From assembly GCA_019347855.1 (NCBI GenBank), contig JAHWKO010000008.1:1-39149 (forward strand): a stretch of 39,149 nucleotides of DNA. The letters are read 5' to 3'. Positions 1 through 8,428 of this stretch are shown here, in pieces. Source of the DNA: Actinomycetota bacterium. GTDB taxonomy: Bacteria; Actinomycetota; Nitriliruptoria; Nitriliruptorales; JAHWKO01. The notes under the pieces were generated by a model, which made no database searches, was not told the origin of the DNA, and saw only the letters and a list, made by a program, of their open reading frames with translations. The position numbers and the translations under genes are program-made. Each line of letters opens with the position of its first letter. Position 1 is the first letter of the stretch.

Positions 1-963
1 CGCGACCTCGTCCACCGCTCGCCAGCCTCCGCCCGGCGACGACGGGTCGCGGGCATCGCGGGCCTGGCCCTCGCCCCGCAGGTACAGCTCGGGACGCAGG
101 ATCTGGAGGGTCGTCTCCGGACGCCGGGTGTAGGCGGCGTCGACGATCTCCCACCCTCCCTGCGCCTCGAGGGCCGACACGAACGCCAGGCCCTCCTCGT
201 ACGGGAACAGCAGGCTGCGCTGGACGTAGTGGGGCAGCTCCGTGATGGATCCGAGCTCCGCGGCGAGCCGACCCTGCTCGGTCAGAAGGCGCGCCTGGTC
301 GATCACCGACAGCGCCTGCTCGGCGTACCGGGCCATGGTGAGGGTCGCATCGCCCTCGATCAGCGACTGGACCGCGAAGGCCTCATCCTCGTCGCCGGCG
401 GGGACGTCTCGTTCCCCGGGCAGCCCGAGCACCTGATCGGCGAGAGCGTGCTGCAGCTCGTGGGCGAGCGTGAGCTCGTCCAGTGGCCCGAGTCTGCCCC
501 CCGCGACGTCGGTCCCGACCACGAGTTCGCCCGAATCCGGGTCGTAGAACCCCGAGACCTGCTCCCCCAGCGCGGTGGACAGCAGCTCCCGGAGGTCCGT
601 CCCGAACGGGATCGCCCCCAGACGTTCGAGGAGGACCGCATCCTCGCGTGCCTGCTCCTCGGTGTAGTCCTCGAGGAGGCCGGCGGTCCGTTCCGCGAGC
701 TCGTCCGGGGCCAGGAACGTGGGCTCCGGGGTCTCGTCGAAGCGGAGGTCGCGGATCCGCTCGACGATCCCCGCGACCCGGCGGAGCTGGGCGTCGAGCG
801 ACTCGACGGTCGCTGTCGCGGTGGGGGCTGCCACAGGTGGGGTCGCACGGTCGACGGGATCGAGGAGGCCGGAACGGTCGATCGCGACCGCGCCCCCGGT
901 CAGGGCGAGCAGGACCGCGGCGACGGCGAGCGCCGAGGTCCAGCGGACCGTCGGTCGACTCAC
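1..963 (-). CDS. Secreted HExxH metallopeptidase-like protein (3' end cut by window)
   Basis: The GTG start at 963 overlaps the prcA stop by 4 bp (GTGA), so translation is probably coupled to the proteasome operon. The frame stays open for 321 residues to the window edge, where the C-terminus is lost. Residues 1-28 form a signal peptide or membrane anchor: a basic start, then an Ala/Val/Leu core ending near GGAVA. A low-complexity Pro/Ala/Thr stretch follows. Around residue 168 the sequence LAHELQHAL gives an HExxH zinc-peptidase signature. It sits inside a mostly helical, Glu-rich domain that includes the phrase GFYDPDSGELV. I recognise no named family. Peptidase activity is inferred from the motif alone, because the third metal ligand is not identified. 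It occupies a place where pafA is often found, but it is clearly not PafA. Confidence 0.75.
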   Translation of the reverse strand, partial: MSRPTVRWTSALAVAAVLLALTGGAVAIDRSGLLDPVDRATPPVAAPTATATVESLDAQLRRVAGIVERIRDLRFDETPEPTFLAPDELAERTAGLLEDYTEEQAREDAVLLERLGAIPFGTDLRELLSTALGEQVSGFYDPDSGELVVGTDVAGGRLGPLDELTLAHELQHALADQVLGLPGERDVPAGDEDEAFAVQSLIEGDATLTMARYAEQALSVIDQARLLTEQGRLAAELGSITELPHYVQRSLLFPYEEGLAFVSALEAQGGWEIVDAAYTRRPETTLQILRPELYLRGEGQARDARDPSSPGGGWRAVDEVA

Positions 964-1655
964 TCGGCGGAGCCGCCGATCATCTCGGAGATCTCCTCGG
1001 GGCTCAGTCGGAAGAACTTCCGTCGGCCGCGGCTGCGTGCCAAGCCTGACACCTCGAGATCATCAGCCGGTATGACCCGGTCGAGGTTGCCGGCCAGCAC
1101 CGAGGCTCCGACCTGCACGGCTGCGTCGAGGGCCAGATCCTCGTCGTAGCGCTCCTCGAGGTGCGTCGCGAGTTCGTCGGCCTCGCCGCCGATCGCGACG
1201 AGCCGGTGCTCGTCCACGATCGAGCCGTCGTAGAGGATGTGGTAGAGCTCCGCGGGGGTCGCGGGGTCGTCGTCGACCTGGGCGATCAGGACCTCGACCT
1301 CGAAGGGCTTGCCGTCCCCCATGAAGATGCCACCGAGCGCCTGGCTATAGGCGTTGGCGAGGGATTTGGCAGCGACGTCCTCGCGCCCGTACTGGTAGCC
1401 CTTCACGTCCGCCAGCCGGATGCCGGACACGCGCAGCGCCTCGAACTCGTTGTACTTCCCGACGGCGGCGAACGCGATGCGGTCGTAGATCTCGGAGGTC
1501 TTGTACAGCGACCGCGACGGGTTCTCCCCGATGAACACGACCCCGTCGTCGTACTCGAGCAGGACGAGCGACCGGCCCCGAGCGATGCCCTTGCGGGCGT
1601 ACTCGGCCCGATCCTTCATCTGCTGCTCGGGCGAGACGTAGAAGGGGATCGCCAC
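960..1655 (-). CDS. prcA: Proteasome subunit alpha
   Basis: This encodes the non-catalytic outer ring of the bacterial 20S proteasome, which gates substrate entry and docks the Arc/Mpa ATPase. The 231-aa product begins MAIPFYVSPEQ, the typical actinobacterial PrcA N-terminus that forms the gate. The proteasome fold follows, with the alpha-type phrase GYQYGREDVA near residue 127. There is no Gly-Thr processing site, as expected for an alpha subunit. The GTG start at 1655 has GAGGAG about five bases upstream. The gene lies 32 bp after prcB and overlaps the next gene by 4 bp. The acidic C-terminal tail ends in SAE. Identity is firm from sequence and operon order. Confidence 0.96.
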   Translation of the reverse strand: MAIPFYVSPEQQMKDRAEYARKGIARGRSLVLLEYDDGVVFIGENPSRSLYKTSEIYDRIAFAAVGKYNEFEALRVSGIRLADVKGYQYGREDVAAKSLANAYSQALGGIFMGDGKPFEVEVLIAQVDDDPATPAELYHILYDGSIVDEHRLVAIGGEADELATHLEERYDEDLALDAAVQVGASVLAGNLDRVIPADDLEVSGLARSRGRRKFFRLSPEEISEMIGGSAE

Positions 1656-1687
1656 GGTGACTCCTCGTCGTCCGGTCTCCCACCCGC

Positions 1688-2542
1688 CTAGCGGGTGCGA
1701 GCCTCCTGGTCGGCAAGCTCGCGGGCTTCGCGCTCTTCGACGACGGCCTGCACGTGCTGGCCGACCTCATCCTGCTCGAGCTCGTGGTAGCCGTCCTGGT
1801 CGACGACGGCCACGATCGGCCAGATCCGGCGGATCAGGTCGGGACCACCGGTCGCGCTGTCCTCCTCGGCGGCGTCGAAGAGCGCGGAGATCGACAGATG
1901 GACCGCCCTGTCCAGGTCCGCGCCGGGATCGTGATCGCGTTTGAGGCTGCCACGGGCATCACGCCCGCCGGATCCCGTCGCGGCGTAGTCGGTGGCCAGG
2001 TACCGGCCCCCGATCGGGTCGTACTCGAAGATGCTCCCATCCACGGTGTCGGTCTCGACGCCGGCGAACAGCGGGACCACGACGAGGCCCTGCATCGCGA
2101 GGGGCAGGTGGCCGCGCACCATGTGCGCGAGCTTGTTGGCCTTGCCCTCGAGCGACAGGTGCTCGCCCTCGACCTTCTCGTAGTGCTCCAGCTCGGTGGC
2201 GAAGACCTTCGCGAGCTCCATCGCCGGCCCGGCGGCGCCGCTGATAGCGACCGCGGACCAATGGTCGGCGGGGAAGACCTTGCGCATGTCCTTCTTCGAG
2301 ATGAGGTGGCCGGCGGTCGCGCGCCGGTCGCCGGCGACGACCACACCACCTGCGAACGTCAACGCGAGCACGGTCGTGCCCTCGGTCACGTCGCCGATCA
2401 CGTCACGGACGTCGCCGGCGGCGCCGAGCATCCCCGGGACCTGGTCGGGAGCGGTGCGCCTCAGGTGCTCGAAGAACGAGGAGCCGTGCGCATCGAAGGC
2501 GTGAACAAGACCCAGACCGTTCGGACCGAGGTCCGGCGTCAC
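1688..2542 (-). CDS. prcB: Proteasome subunit beta (catalytic)
   Basis: This is the N-terminal nucleophile threonine protease of the 20S core. The 284-aa precursor has a propeptide of about 55 residues, then VTEG followed by TTVLALTFAGG. Autocleavage between Gly55 and Thr56 would expose the catalytic threonine. The downstream GDRRAT segment carries the Asp expected beside the active site, and KKDMRKVF supplies the conserved Lys. The C-terminal tail is long and Glu-rich. The GTG start at 2542 overlaps the pup stop (GTGA), and prcA follows 32 bp later. This is the standard pup-prcB-prcA arrangement of Actinobacteria. Confidence 0.96.
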   Translation of the reverse strand: MTPDLGPNGLGLVHAFDAHGSSFFEHLRRTAPDQVPGMLGAAGDVRDVIGDVTEGTTVLALTFAGGVVVAGDRRATAGHLISKKDMRKVFPADHWSAVAISGAAGPAMELAKVFATELEHYEKVEGEHLSLEGKANKLAHMVRGHLPLAMQGLVVVPLFAGVETDTVDGSIFEYDPIGGRYLATDYAATGSGGRDARGSLKRDHDPGADLDRAVHLSISALFDAAEEDSATGGPDLIRRIWPIVAVVDQDGYHELEQDEVGQHVQAVVEEREARELADQEARTR

Positions 2543-2739
2543 TCGCCGCCCTTCTGCACGTAGTTCTTCACGAACTCCTCGGCGTTCTCCTCGAGGACCT
2601 CGTCGATCTCGTCGAGCAGTTCGTCGACGTCCTCGAGCACCTCCTCAGAGGTCTCGTCGCGCTGCTCACCGACGTGATCCTGCTCCTCGACGTCCTCCTG
2701 GGACGTGGGGCGCTCACGCTTCTGTCCGCCCTCGCTCAT
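2539..2739 (-). CDS. pup: Prokaryotic ubiquitin-like protein Pup
   Basis: This is the protein tag that PafA couples to lysines of substrates, sending them to the Arc-proteasome complex. The product is 66 aa, acidic and predicted disordered, with a central helical Arc-binding segment (LEDVDELLDEIDEVLEENAE) and the conserved end FVKNYVQKGGE. The last residue is Glu rather than Gln, so the protein is already in the conjugation-competent form. I chose the ATG at 2739 because AGGAGG lies four bases upstream. The GTG at 2742 is only one base from the same ribosome binding site and would add a single Met. The stop overlaps the prcB start by 4 bp. Confidence 0.96.
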   Translation of the reverse strand: MSEGGQKRERPTSQEDVEEQDHVGEQRDETSEEVLEDVDELLDEIDEVLEENAEEFVKNYVQKGGE

Positions 2740-2802
2740 CACGCCTCCTCGCTGCGCAGGTCCGGACGGCAGCCTACCGGCCGGTGTGTCGAGGACCGCG
2801 GG

Positions 2803-4293
2803 TCAGCGCGTGAGATGATCCAGCAGCTCCTGGGCGGACTCGATCGTGTCGAACAGCTCACCGACGTGGGCCTGCGTCCCACGGCCAGGGTCCATCATCG
2901 GGACACGTTGGAGCGCCTCACGGCCGACGTCGAAGATGAGCGAGTCCCACCCGGCCGCCACGATCCTGTCGCGGAACCGCTCGAGGCAGCGACCGCGGAA
3001 GTAGGCGCGGGTGTCGGTCGGCGGGTCGGTCATCGCCCGCTGGATCTCGGACTCGGCGACGAGACGCTCGACCTTGCCGCGAGCAGCGAGCCGGTTGAAC
3101 AGCCCCTTGTCCCGGCGGACGTCGTGGTACTGCAGGCTCACCATCTCGAGCTTGTCGCTCTCCCATCCGAGCTCGTGGCGGTCACGGTACTGCTCGAGGA
3201 GCTCCAGCTTCGTGGCCCAGTCGACCTGCCCAGCGAGCTTGCGGGGATCCTCCTCAGCGGTCGTGAGCACCGCCTCCCAGCGCTGCAGCACCTCGGCCTG
3301 GACGGGATCGAGGTCGAGATCCTTGCAGTAGCGCTTCACCGCCTCGAGGTAGTGCCACTGCACCTCGAGCGCGGTGACCTCGGTGCCGTCGTCGAGCGCG
3401 ATCGTCGCCCGGCACGACAGGTCGTGGCTGACCTGGTGGAAGGCGCGGACGGGCTCGGCGAGCAGCGGTGGGTCGGGGGCGGCCTCGTCCTCGATCATGG
3501 ACAGGATGAGCGCCGTGGTGCCGACCTTGAGGAACGTCGCGACCTCGCAGAGGTTCGCGTCCCCGTTGATCACGTGCAGCCGGCGGTAGAGGTCGGGGTC
3601 GGCGTGGGGTTCGTCGCGGGTGTTGATGATCGGGCGCTTCAGCGTGGTCTCGAGGCCGACCTCGACCTCGAAGAAGTCGGCTCGCTGGGTGAGCTGGTAG
3701 GTCACGTCCTCCAGCCCGAACTCGTTGCCCAGACGACCGGCGCCGACGTAGACCGGTCGGGACACGAAGAACGGGATCAGCTGCTTCACCAGGTGCGGGA
3801 ACGGCACCTGGCGGCTGACCAGGTAGTTCTCGTGGGTCCCGTAGGCCGCGCCCTTGCCGTCCGTGTTGTTCTTGTGGATCAGGATCCGTCCACCATCGGG
3901 AAGCGCCGACGCCGCCCGTTGGGCCGCGACCTCGAGGATCCGCTCCCCCGCCTTGTCCCAGACCACGAGGTCGCGCGCGTTCGAGCACTCCGGTGTCGAG
4001 TACTCGGGGTGGGCGTGGTCGACGTAGAACCGCGCCCCGTTCGTGAGGACCGTGTTCGCGAGCCCCAGCTCCTCGTCGCTCGGAGCGTCGTGGGCCGGCG
4101 CGCCGTCGTCGTAGCCCCGGGCGTCCCGCAGGGGGTGCTCGTCGGTGTGGTCCCACTTGACCTGATCGCGCGACGAGGACGGTTGGTACGACGACACGAC
4201 CAGCGAGGACGCCAGCACCGGGTTCATCTCGGACGGTCCGACGACCGTGATCCCGAACTCGGTCTCGGTCCCGAGGTACTTGGGCAACGCCAT
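2803..4293 (-). CDS. dop: Pup deamidase/depupylase Dop
   Basis: This glutamine-synthetase-fold enzyme removes Pup from substrates and, in species with a GGQ Pup, also deamidates it. The 496-aa product starts MALPKYLGTETEFGI; GTExEyGI is the Dop signature, whereas PafA begins with a GLENEYG-type motif. Residues about 40-80 match the Dop-specific loop, including the phrase PLRDARGYDD. Asp92 in YVDHAHPEYSTPE corresponds to the catalytic aspartate. NNTDGKGAAYGTHENY is the conserved nucleotide-site region. The gene lies between arc and pup with short gaps. Because this Pup ends in Glu, the enzyme's main job here is probably depupylation (inference). Confidence 0.94.
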   Translation of the reverse strand: MALPKYLGTETEFGITVVGPSEMNPVLASSLVVSSYQPSSSRDQVKWDHTDEHPLRDARGYDDGAPAHDAPSDEELGLANTVLTNGARFYVDHAHPEYSTPECSNARDLVVWDKAGERILEVAAQRAASALPDGGRILIHKNNTDGKGAAYGTHENYLVSRQVPFPHLVKQLIPFFVSRPVYVGAGRLGNEFGLEDVTYQLTQRADFFEVEVGLETTLKRPIINTRDEPHADPDLYRRLHVINGDANLCEVATFLKVGTTALILSMIEDEAAPDPPLLAEPVRAFHQVSHDLSCRATIALDDGTEVTALEVQWHYLEAVKRYCKDLDLDPVQAEVLQRWEAVLTTAEEDPRKLAGQVDWATKLELLEQYRDRHELGWESDKLEMVSLQYHDVRRDKGLFNRLAARGKVERLVAESEIQRAMTDPPTDTRAYFRGRCLERFRDRIVAAGWDSLIFDVGREALQRVPMMDPGRGTQAHVGELFDTIESAQELLDHLTR

Positions 4294-4366
4294 GTGGTCG
4301 GTTCCCCGCGGTGTCGGCGAACAGCTACCCGTGGAGCGTACGGGCTGGGGGCCCGGGCGACGCGCC

Positions 4367-6211
4367 CTAGAGGTACTGGCCGGCGTTGACGTTCTCGATC
4401 GCTTTGCCGTGCTCCTCGCCGGCGCTGATCAGCGTGCGGACGTAGACGATCCGCTCACCCTTCTTGCCCGAGATGCGCGCCCAGTCGTCCGGGTTGGTGG
4501 TGTTGGGCAGGTCCTCGTTCTCGCGCCACTCGTCGCGGATCGCCCCGATCAGATCGTCGGTGCGCAAGCCCCGCTCCCCCGTGTCGATCAGGCGCTTGAT
4601 CGCGTACTTCTTCGCGCGGTCGACGACGTTCTGCACCATCGCGCCCGAGTTGAAGTCCTTGAAGAACAGGATCTCCTTCTCCCCGTTCGCGTACGTGACC
4701 TCGAGGAAGCGGTTGTCCTCGTCCTCGGCGTACATCTTCTGGACGGTGTTCTCGATCATGTCATCGAGGGTCGAGCGGCGGTCGCCGTCGTGATCCTCGA
4801 GCTCGGAGTCGGCCAACGGCAGTTGCTCGCTGAGGTAGATCCGGAAGATCTGCCGGGCCGCGTCCTTATCGGGCCGCTCGATCTTGATCTTCACGTCGAG
4901 ACGGCCGGGCCGCAGGATCGCCGGGTCGATCATGTCCTCGCGGTTCGAGGCGCCGATCACCACGACGTCCTTCAGCGACTCGACCCCGTCGATCTCGGCC
5001 AGGAGCTGCGGGACGATGGTGTTCTCGACGTCCGACGACACACCGGACCCACGGGTGCGGAACAGCGAGTCCATCTCGTCGAAGAAGACGATGACGGGAT
5101 GCCCTTCGGCGGACTTCTCGCGGGCACGCTGGAAGATCAGGCGGATCTGCCGCTCGGTCTCGCCGACGTACTTGTTCAGCAGCTCCGGTCCCTTGACGTT
5201 GAGGAAGTAGCTCCTGGCGTTGCCGTCCCCGGTCTTCTCGGCGACCCGCTTGGCGAGGGAGTTCGCGACGGCCTTGGCGATCAGGGTCTTGCCGCATCCG
5301 GGCGGTCCGTACAGCAGGATCCCCTTCGGGGGGTTGAGTTGGTGCTCGGCGAACAGGTCCGCGTGCAGGTAGGGCAGCTCGACCGCGTCGCGGATGGCCT
5401 CGACCTGCTCCTCGAGCCCGCCGATGTCCGCGTACGTGATGTCGGGGACCTCTTCGAGGACGAGCTGTTCGACCTCGGCCTTGGGGACGACCTCGAGCGC
5501 GTAGTTGGCCCGCGCCTCCACCAGGACCGAATCGCCCGCCTTCAGGCCACGGGCCGCGAGCGGCTCCGACAGGTGGACCACCCGCTCCTGGTCACCGCTT
5601 CCGACGACCACGATGCGCCCGTCGTCGAGGAGCTCGGAGACCGTCATGATCTCGCCGGCGTCCTCGAAGTCGCTCACGTCGATCACGTTCATCGCGTCGT
5701 TGACCCGGACCTCCTGTCCGGGACGCAGCCGCTCGACGTCGAGCTCGGGTGCGACGTTGACGCGCAGCTTGCGACCGTGCGACGAGATGTCGACGGTGCC
5801 GTCGTCGTGCGACTCGAGGAACGAGACGTAGGACTGCGGTGGGGCGGACAGCCGCTCGACCTCCTCGCGGAGGGCGGACAGCTGCTCGCGCGCGGTGCTG
5901 AGCGTCTCGGCGAGCTTCTGGTTCTGGTTGAGCGCCGTCTGGAGCTGGCCCTTGGTCTCGAGCAGACGCTCCTCGAGCATGCGGATGCGGCTCGGGCTGG
6001 ACTCGAGGCGGCGTCGGAGCAGCTCGACCTCCTCGCGGAGGAACTTCAGCTCTGCGTGGAGGTCGTCCTCGTCGCCGATGCCGGACTGCCGGCTCTCGAT
6101 GATGTCGGCGAGGCGATCCGCCGCCTCGGCCGCGACCTCGTCTGCGGTGTCCTCGGCCTGGGGATCAGGGCCTCGGTCGGCCCGTCGTCCACGGGGCTGG
6201 TGGTCGCTCAC
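4367..6211 (-). CDS. arc: Proteasome-associated AAA+ ATPase (Arc/Mpa)
   Basis: This is the ring ATPase that recognises Pup, unfolds tagged substrates and feeds them into the 20S core. From the GTG at 6211 the product is 614 aa. It has a disordered start, a coiled coil at about residues 40-115 that binds Pup, tandem OB domains at about 120-250, and an AAA+ module. Walker A is GPPGCGKT at about 301 and Walker B is VIVFFDEMD at about 371. The C-terminus GQYL is the HbYX-like tail that opens the proteasome gate. AAGGAGG lies just before the chosen GTG; a longer in-frame ATG at 6316 lacks this. First gene of the arc-dop-pup-prcB-prcA set, with a candidate promoter directly upstream. Confidence 0.95.
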   Translation of the reverse strand: MSDHQPRGRRADRGPDPQAEDTADEVAAEAADRLADIIESRQSGIGDEDDLHAELKFLREEVELLRRRLESSPSRIRMLEERLLETKGQLQTALNQNQKLAETLSTAREQLSALREEVERLSAPPQSYVSFLESHDDGTVDISSHGRKLRVNVAPELDVERLRPGQEVRVNDAMNVIDVSDFEDAGEIMTVSELLDDGRIVVVGSGDQERVVHLSEPLAARGLKAGDSVLVEARANYALEVVPKAEVEQLVLEEVPDITYADIGGLEEQVEAIRDAVELPYLHADLFAEHQLNPPKGILLYGPPGCGKTLIAKAVANSLAKRVAEKTGDGNARSYFLNVKGPELLNKYVGETERQIRLIFQRAREKSAEGHPVIVFFDEMDSLFRTRGSGVSSDVENTIVPQLLAEIDGVESLKDVVVIGASNREDMIDPAILRPGRLDVKIKIERPDKDAARQIFRIYLSEQLPLADSELEDHDGDRRSTLDDMIENTVQKMYAEDEDNRFLEVTYANGEKEILFFKDFNSGAMVQNVVDRAKKYAIKRLIDTGERGLRTDDLIGAIRDEWRENEDLPNTTNPDDWARISGKKGERIVYVRTLISAGEEHGKAIENVNAGQYL

Positions 6212-6247
6212 AGGACCTCCTTCGCGCCCAAGCGGTGCTCGTCGGCG

Positions 6248-6253
6248 AGTATA
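6248..6253 (-). promoter_or_regulatory. Candidate -10 box for the arc-dop-pup-prcBA operon
   Basis: Read on the minus strand this is TATACT, a near-consensus -10 box in otherwise very GC-rich DNA, about 37 bases before the arc GTG. The region one helical spacing upstream has no good -35 match. It lies in the 133-bp gap between trmI and arc, where a promoter for the proteasome operon would be expected. Confidence 0.45.
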
Positions 6254-6344
6254 CGAGGGGGTCCCTCGACCGCCGATGAGGCCGCGCCGGGCGTACGGAC
6301 ATCGGGGGTGGGGCAACGCCGGTGGCGGATCGGCGGTTCCCGGT

Positions 6345-7181
6345 TCACGCGCTCGAGCCGGGGCCGCCCTCGTCCGCGGACAGGACCCGACGGGTCACGG
6401 TGAGGAACGCGGTGTGGGCGACCATGCGGTGGTCGGGTCGGACGGACAACCCCTCGACGTTCCAGGTGCGAAGCAGGGTCTCGAACGTCCGCGTCTGCGC
6501 GAAGCGCCCGTCCTCGTCGAGGCTCTCGACCAGACGCATCACCTGGGTGATCGTCGGCGTGTAGACGACCATCAGGCCGCCGGGGTGCAGGGTGTCGCCC
6601 ACGCCGCCCACCAGCTCCCAGGGATCGAGGACGTCCAGCACGACACGGTCGCAGTCCAGCTCCGGGAGCGCGTCCGCGAGGTCACCGAGGCGGAGGTCCC
6701 AGTTGTTCGGGTGACCGCCCAGGTAGGTCGTCACGTTTTCCTCGGCGACCTCGAGGTGGTCCTCGCGCCGCTCGTACGAGATCACCCGTCCGGTCGGGCC
6801 TACCGCCTGCAGCAGCGAGAGGGTGAGCGCCCCGGACCCCGCTCCGGCCTCGACCACGGTGCACCCGGGCCGGATGTCGCCGAAGCCGACGATCAGGGCC
6901 TGGTCCTTCGGGTACACGACCTGCGCCCCCCGTGGCATCTTCAGCGTGACGTCCTCGCGGGTCGGCCGCAGCGCTGTGACCTCCATGTTCTTCGAGGTGC
7001 GCACCGCGGAGCCCTCGGGCCGCCCGATCAGTTCCTCGTGGCGGATGAAGCCGGCGTGGCTGTGCCACTCGCCGTCGTCCTCGAGTGTGACGAGGTACCG
7101 GCGGCCCTTGCGGTCGCGCAGGACCACGCGTTCGCCCGCCTGGAGCGGGGAACGGGAGCCGGGGAACGGGATGTCGGTCAC
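6345..7181 (-). CDS. trmI: tRNA (adenine-58-N1)-methyltransferase
   Basis: This enzyme methylates A58 in the T-loop of tRNAs using S-adenosylmethionine. The 278-aa product matches the usual length of bacterial TrmI. A small N-terminal beta domain contains [12 protein letters not shown], and a Rossmann methyltransferase domain follows. The SAM-binding motif is [12 protein letters not shown] at about 109-120, and [11 protein letters not shown] at about 178-188 is the TrmI motif IV region. The neighbouring proteasome genes are a common context in Actinobacteria. The GTG at 7181 begins the recognisable domain but lacks a clear Shine-Dalgarno. Longer in-frame readings upstream run through the divergent gene and are artefacts. 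Confidence 0.9.
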   Translation of the reverse strand: MTDIPFPGSRSPLQAGERVVLRDRKGRRYLVTLEDDGEWHSHAGFIRHEELIGRPEGSAVRTSKNMEVTALRPTREDVTLKMPRGAQVVYPKDQALIVGFGDIRPGCTVVEAGAGSGALTLSLLQAVGPTGRVISYERREDHLEVAEENVTTYLGGHPNNWDLRLGDLADALPELDCDRVVLDVLDPWELVGGVGDTLHPGGLMVVYTPTITQVMRLVESLDEDGRFAQTRTFETLLRTWNVEGLSVRPDHRMVAHTAFLTVTRRVLSADEGGPGSSA

Positions 7182-7235
7182 GCGTCGACCGTAGCGGCGT
7201 ACGCTGCGCCGACCGCCGTCCAGGAGCGACCTGCC

Positions 7236-8420
7236 GTGCTCGAGGCCACGCCCTCCGATCGGTTCGACCCGATCGACCCGTTCATGGCGGCCAGGGGGTA
7301 CGAGCCCGGTGGAGCGATGGGGCGTGTCCCACCCGGTGCGGAGCTCGCCGCGCTCCGCGAGGCCGCGGGCGACGTGCGGGCGATCATCGCTGCGGGCACC
7401 CCGGACGGCGTGACCACGTGTGATCTCGTGACCTTGCCCTACCCCACCCGGTTCGGGCTGTGGCGAGCAGGTACCACGCCGGCGCCCTTCCTCTGGATCA
7501 CGAACCGGATGCTGGTCATCCAGTGGACCGACCGGGACGGCGAGCGTCGGACCCTGCTCTGGGAGGCCAGCGACCACGAACGTGGCGAGTACACCCCGTA
7601 CTTCGAAGGGCTCGCTGCGGGTCGGCCCTTCCCGATCGCCGGGGACACGATGCTCAGCCGCACGATGGGGCAGGCCGCTCGTCTCGCGCCCGATCAGCTG
7701 ATGGTGCGACGGCACGGGACCGTCCTCGGCCACCTGAGCGCGCTCGGGATCGACCCGGCCGACGTCGATCTGGTGGCCTTCGACCACCTGCACACCCAGG
7801 ACGTGCGCCGGCTGGTCGGGACCACACGTCCGGCCCCCGATCTCGGCGCTGTCGACGAGCCGCTGGAACCGTGGTTCCCGAACGCGCAGCTGGTCGTCCA
7901 GGTCCGGGAGTGGGAGACGATCCGCCACATCCACCCGCTGCAGCGGCCCTGGTACCAGCCCGAGACGTACGAGGACCTCCCAGAGGAGCGGCTGCTGTTC
8001 GTCGACGGGGACGTGCTGCTCGGCCCCGGTGTGGCGCTGCTTTTCACCCCCGGTCACACCGCTGGGAACCAGTCCCTGGCCGTCAACACCGACCGCGGGC
8101 TGTGGATCAGCAGCGAGAACGGTGTCGCCGCGGAGTGCTGGACGCCGCAGGCGTCGCGGATCCCCGGGCTCGCGTCGTGGTGCGGGGCGTGGGGACAGGA
8201 GGTCGTCCTGAACGCCAACACCCTCGAGTTCACGGCCTGGCAGTACGACTCGATGGTGGCCGAAGCCCTGGTCGCCGACCCCACTCCCGACGGGGATTTC
8301 CGCCAGACGTTCCCGTCCAGCGAGCTGACCCGCCACGCGTTCGCGCCCCGCACGGCTCCGACGTTCACCCACGGTGGGATCGAGCACGGCGAGGTGCGGG
8401 CCTCCGCGATCCGGGGGTGA
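7236..8420 (+). CDS. Metallo-beta-lactamase-fold hydrolase
   Basis: The 394-aa product carries metal-site motifs of the metallo-beta-lactamase superfamily: FDHLHTQD with His184, His186 and Asp188, then FTPGHTAGNQS with His274. The usual HxHxDH is partly altered because Gln-Asp follows the second His. The N-terminal 150 residues contain a beta-rich segment with many Trp and Arg residues. The GTG start at 7236 is preceded by CAGGAG about nine bases away, and the gene is divergent from trmI across 54 bp. The following zinc dehydrogenase starts at or just after its stop, so the two are probably co-transcribed. The substrate is unknown; lactonase-type hydrolysis is one option. Confidence 0.8.
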   Translation: MLEATPSDRFDPIDPFMAARGYEPGGAMGRVPPGAELAALREAAGDVRAIIAAGTPDGVTTCDLVTLPYPTRFGLWRAGTTPAPFLWITNRMLVIQWTDRDGERRTLLWEASDHERGEYTPYFEGLAAGRPFPIAGDTMLSRTMGQAARLAPDQLMVRRHGTVLGHLSALGIDPADVDLVAFDHLHTQDVRRLVGTTRPAPDLGAVDEPLEPWFPNAQLVVQVREWETIRHIHPLQRPWYQPETYEDLPEERLLFVDGDVLLGPGVALLFTPGHTAGNQSLAVNTDRGLWISSENGVAAECWTPQASRIPGLASWCGAWGQEVVLNANTLEFTAWQYDSMVAEALVADPTPDGDFRQTFPSSELTRHAFAPRTAPTFTHGGIEHGEVRASAIRG

Positions 8421-8428
8421 CGGCGACG

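Noticed and set aside
2803..4293. Assignment as the Pup ligase PafA
   Set aside because: The GTETEFGI start and the Dop-specific loop with PLRDARGYDD identify Dop; PafA lacks both.
2674..4389. Long plus-strand open frame opposite dop, and similar ones such as 4247-6403 opposite arc
   Set aside because: The translations are low-complexity Leu/Arg/Val/Glu/Asp-rich shadows produced by GC-rich codon bias. The minus-strand frames give clear Dop and Arc proteins.
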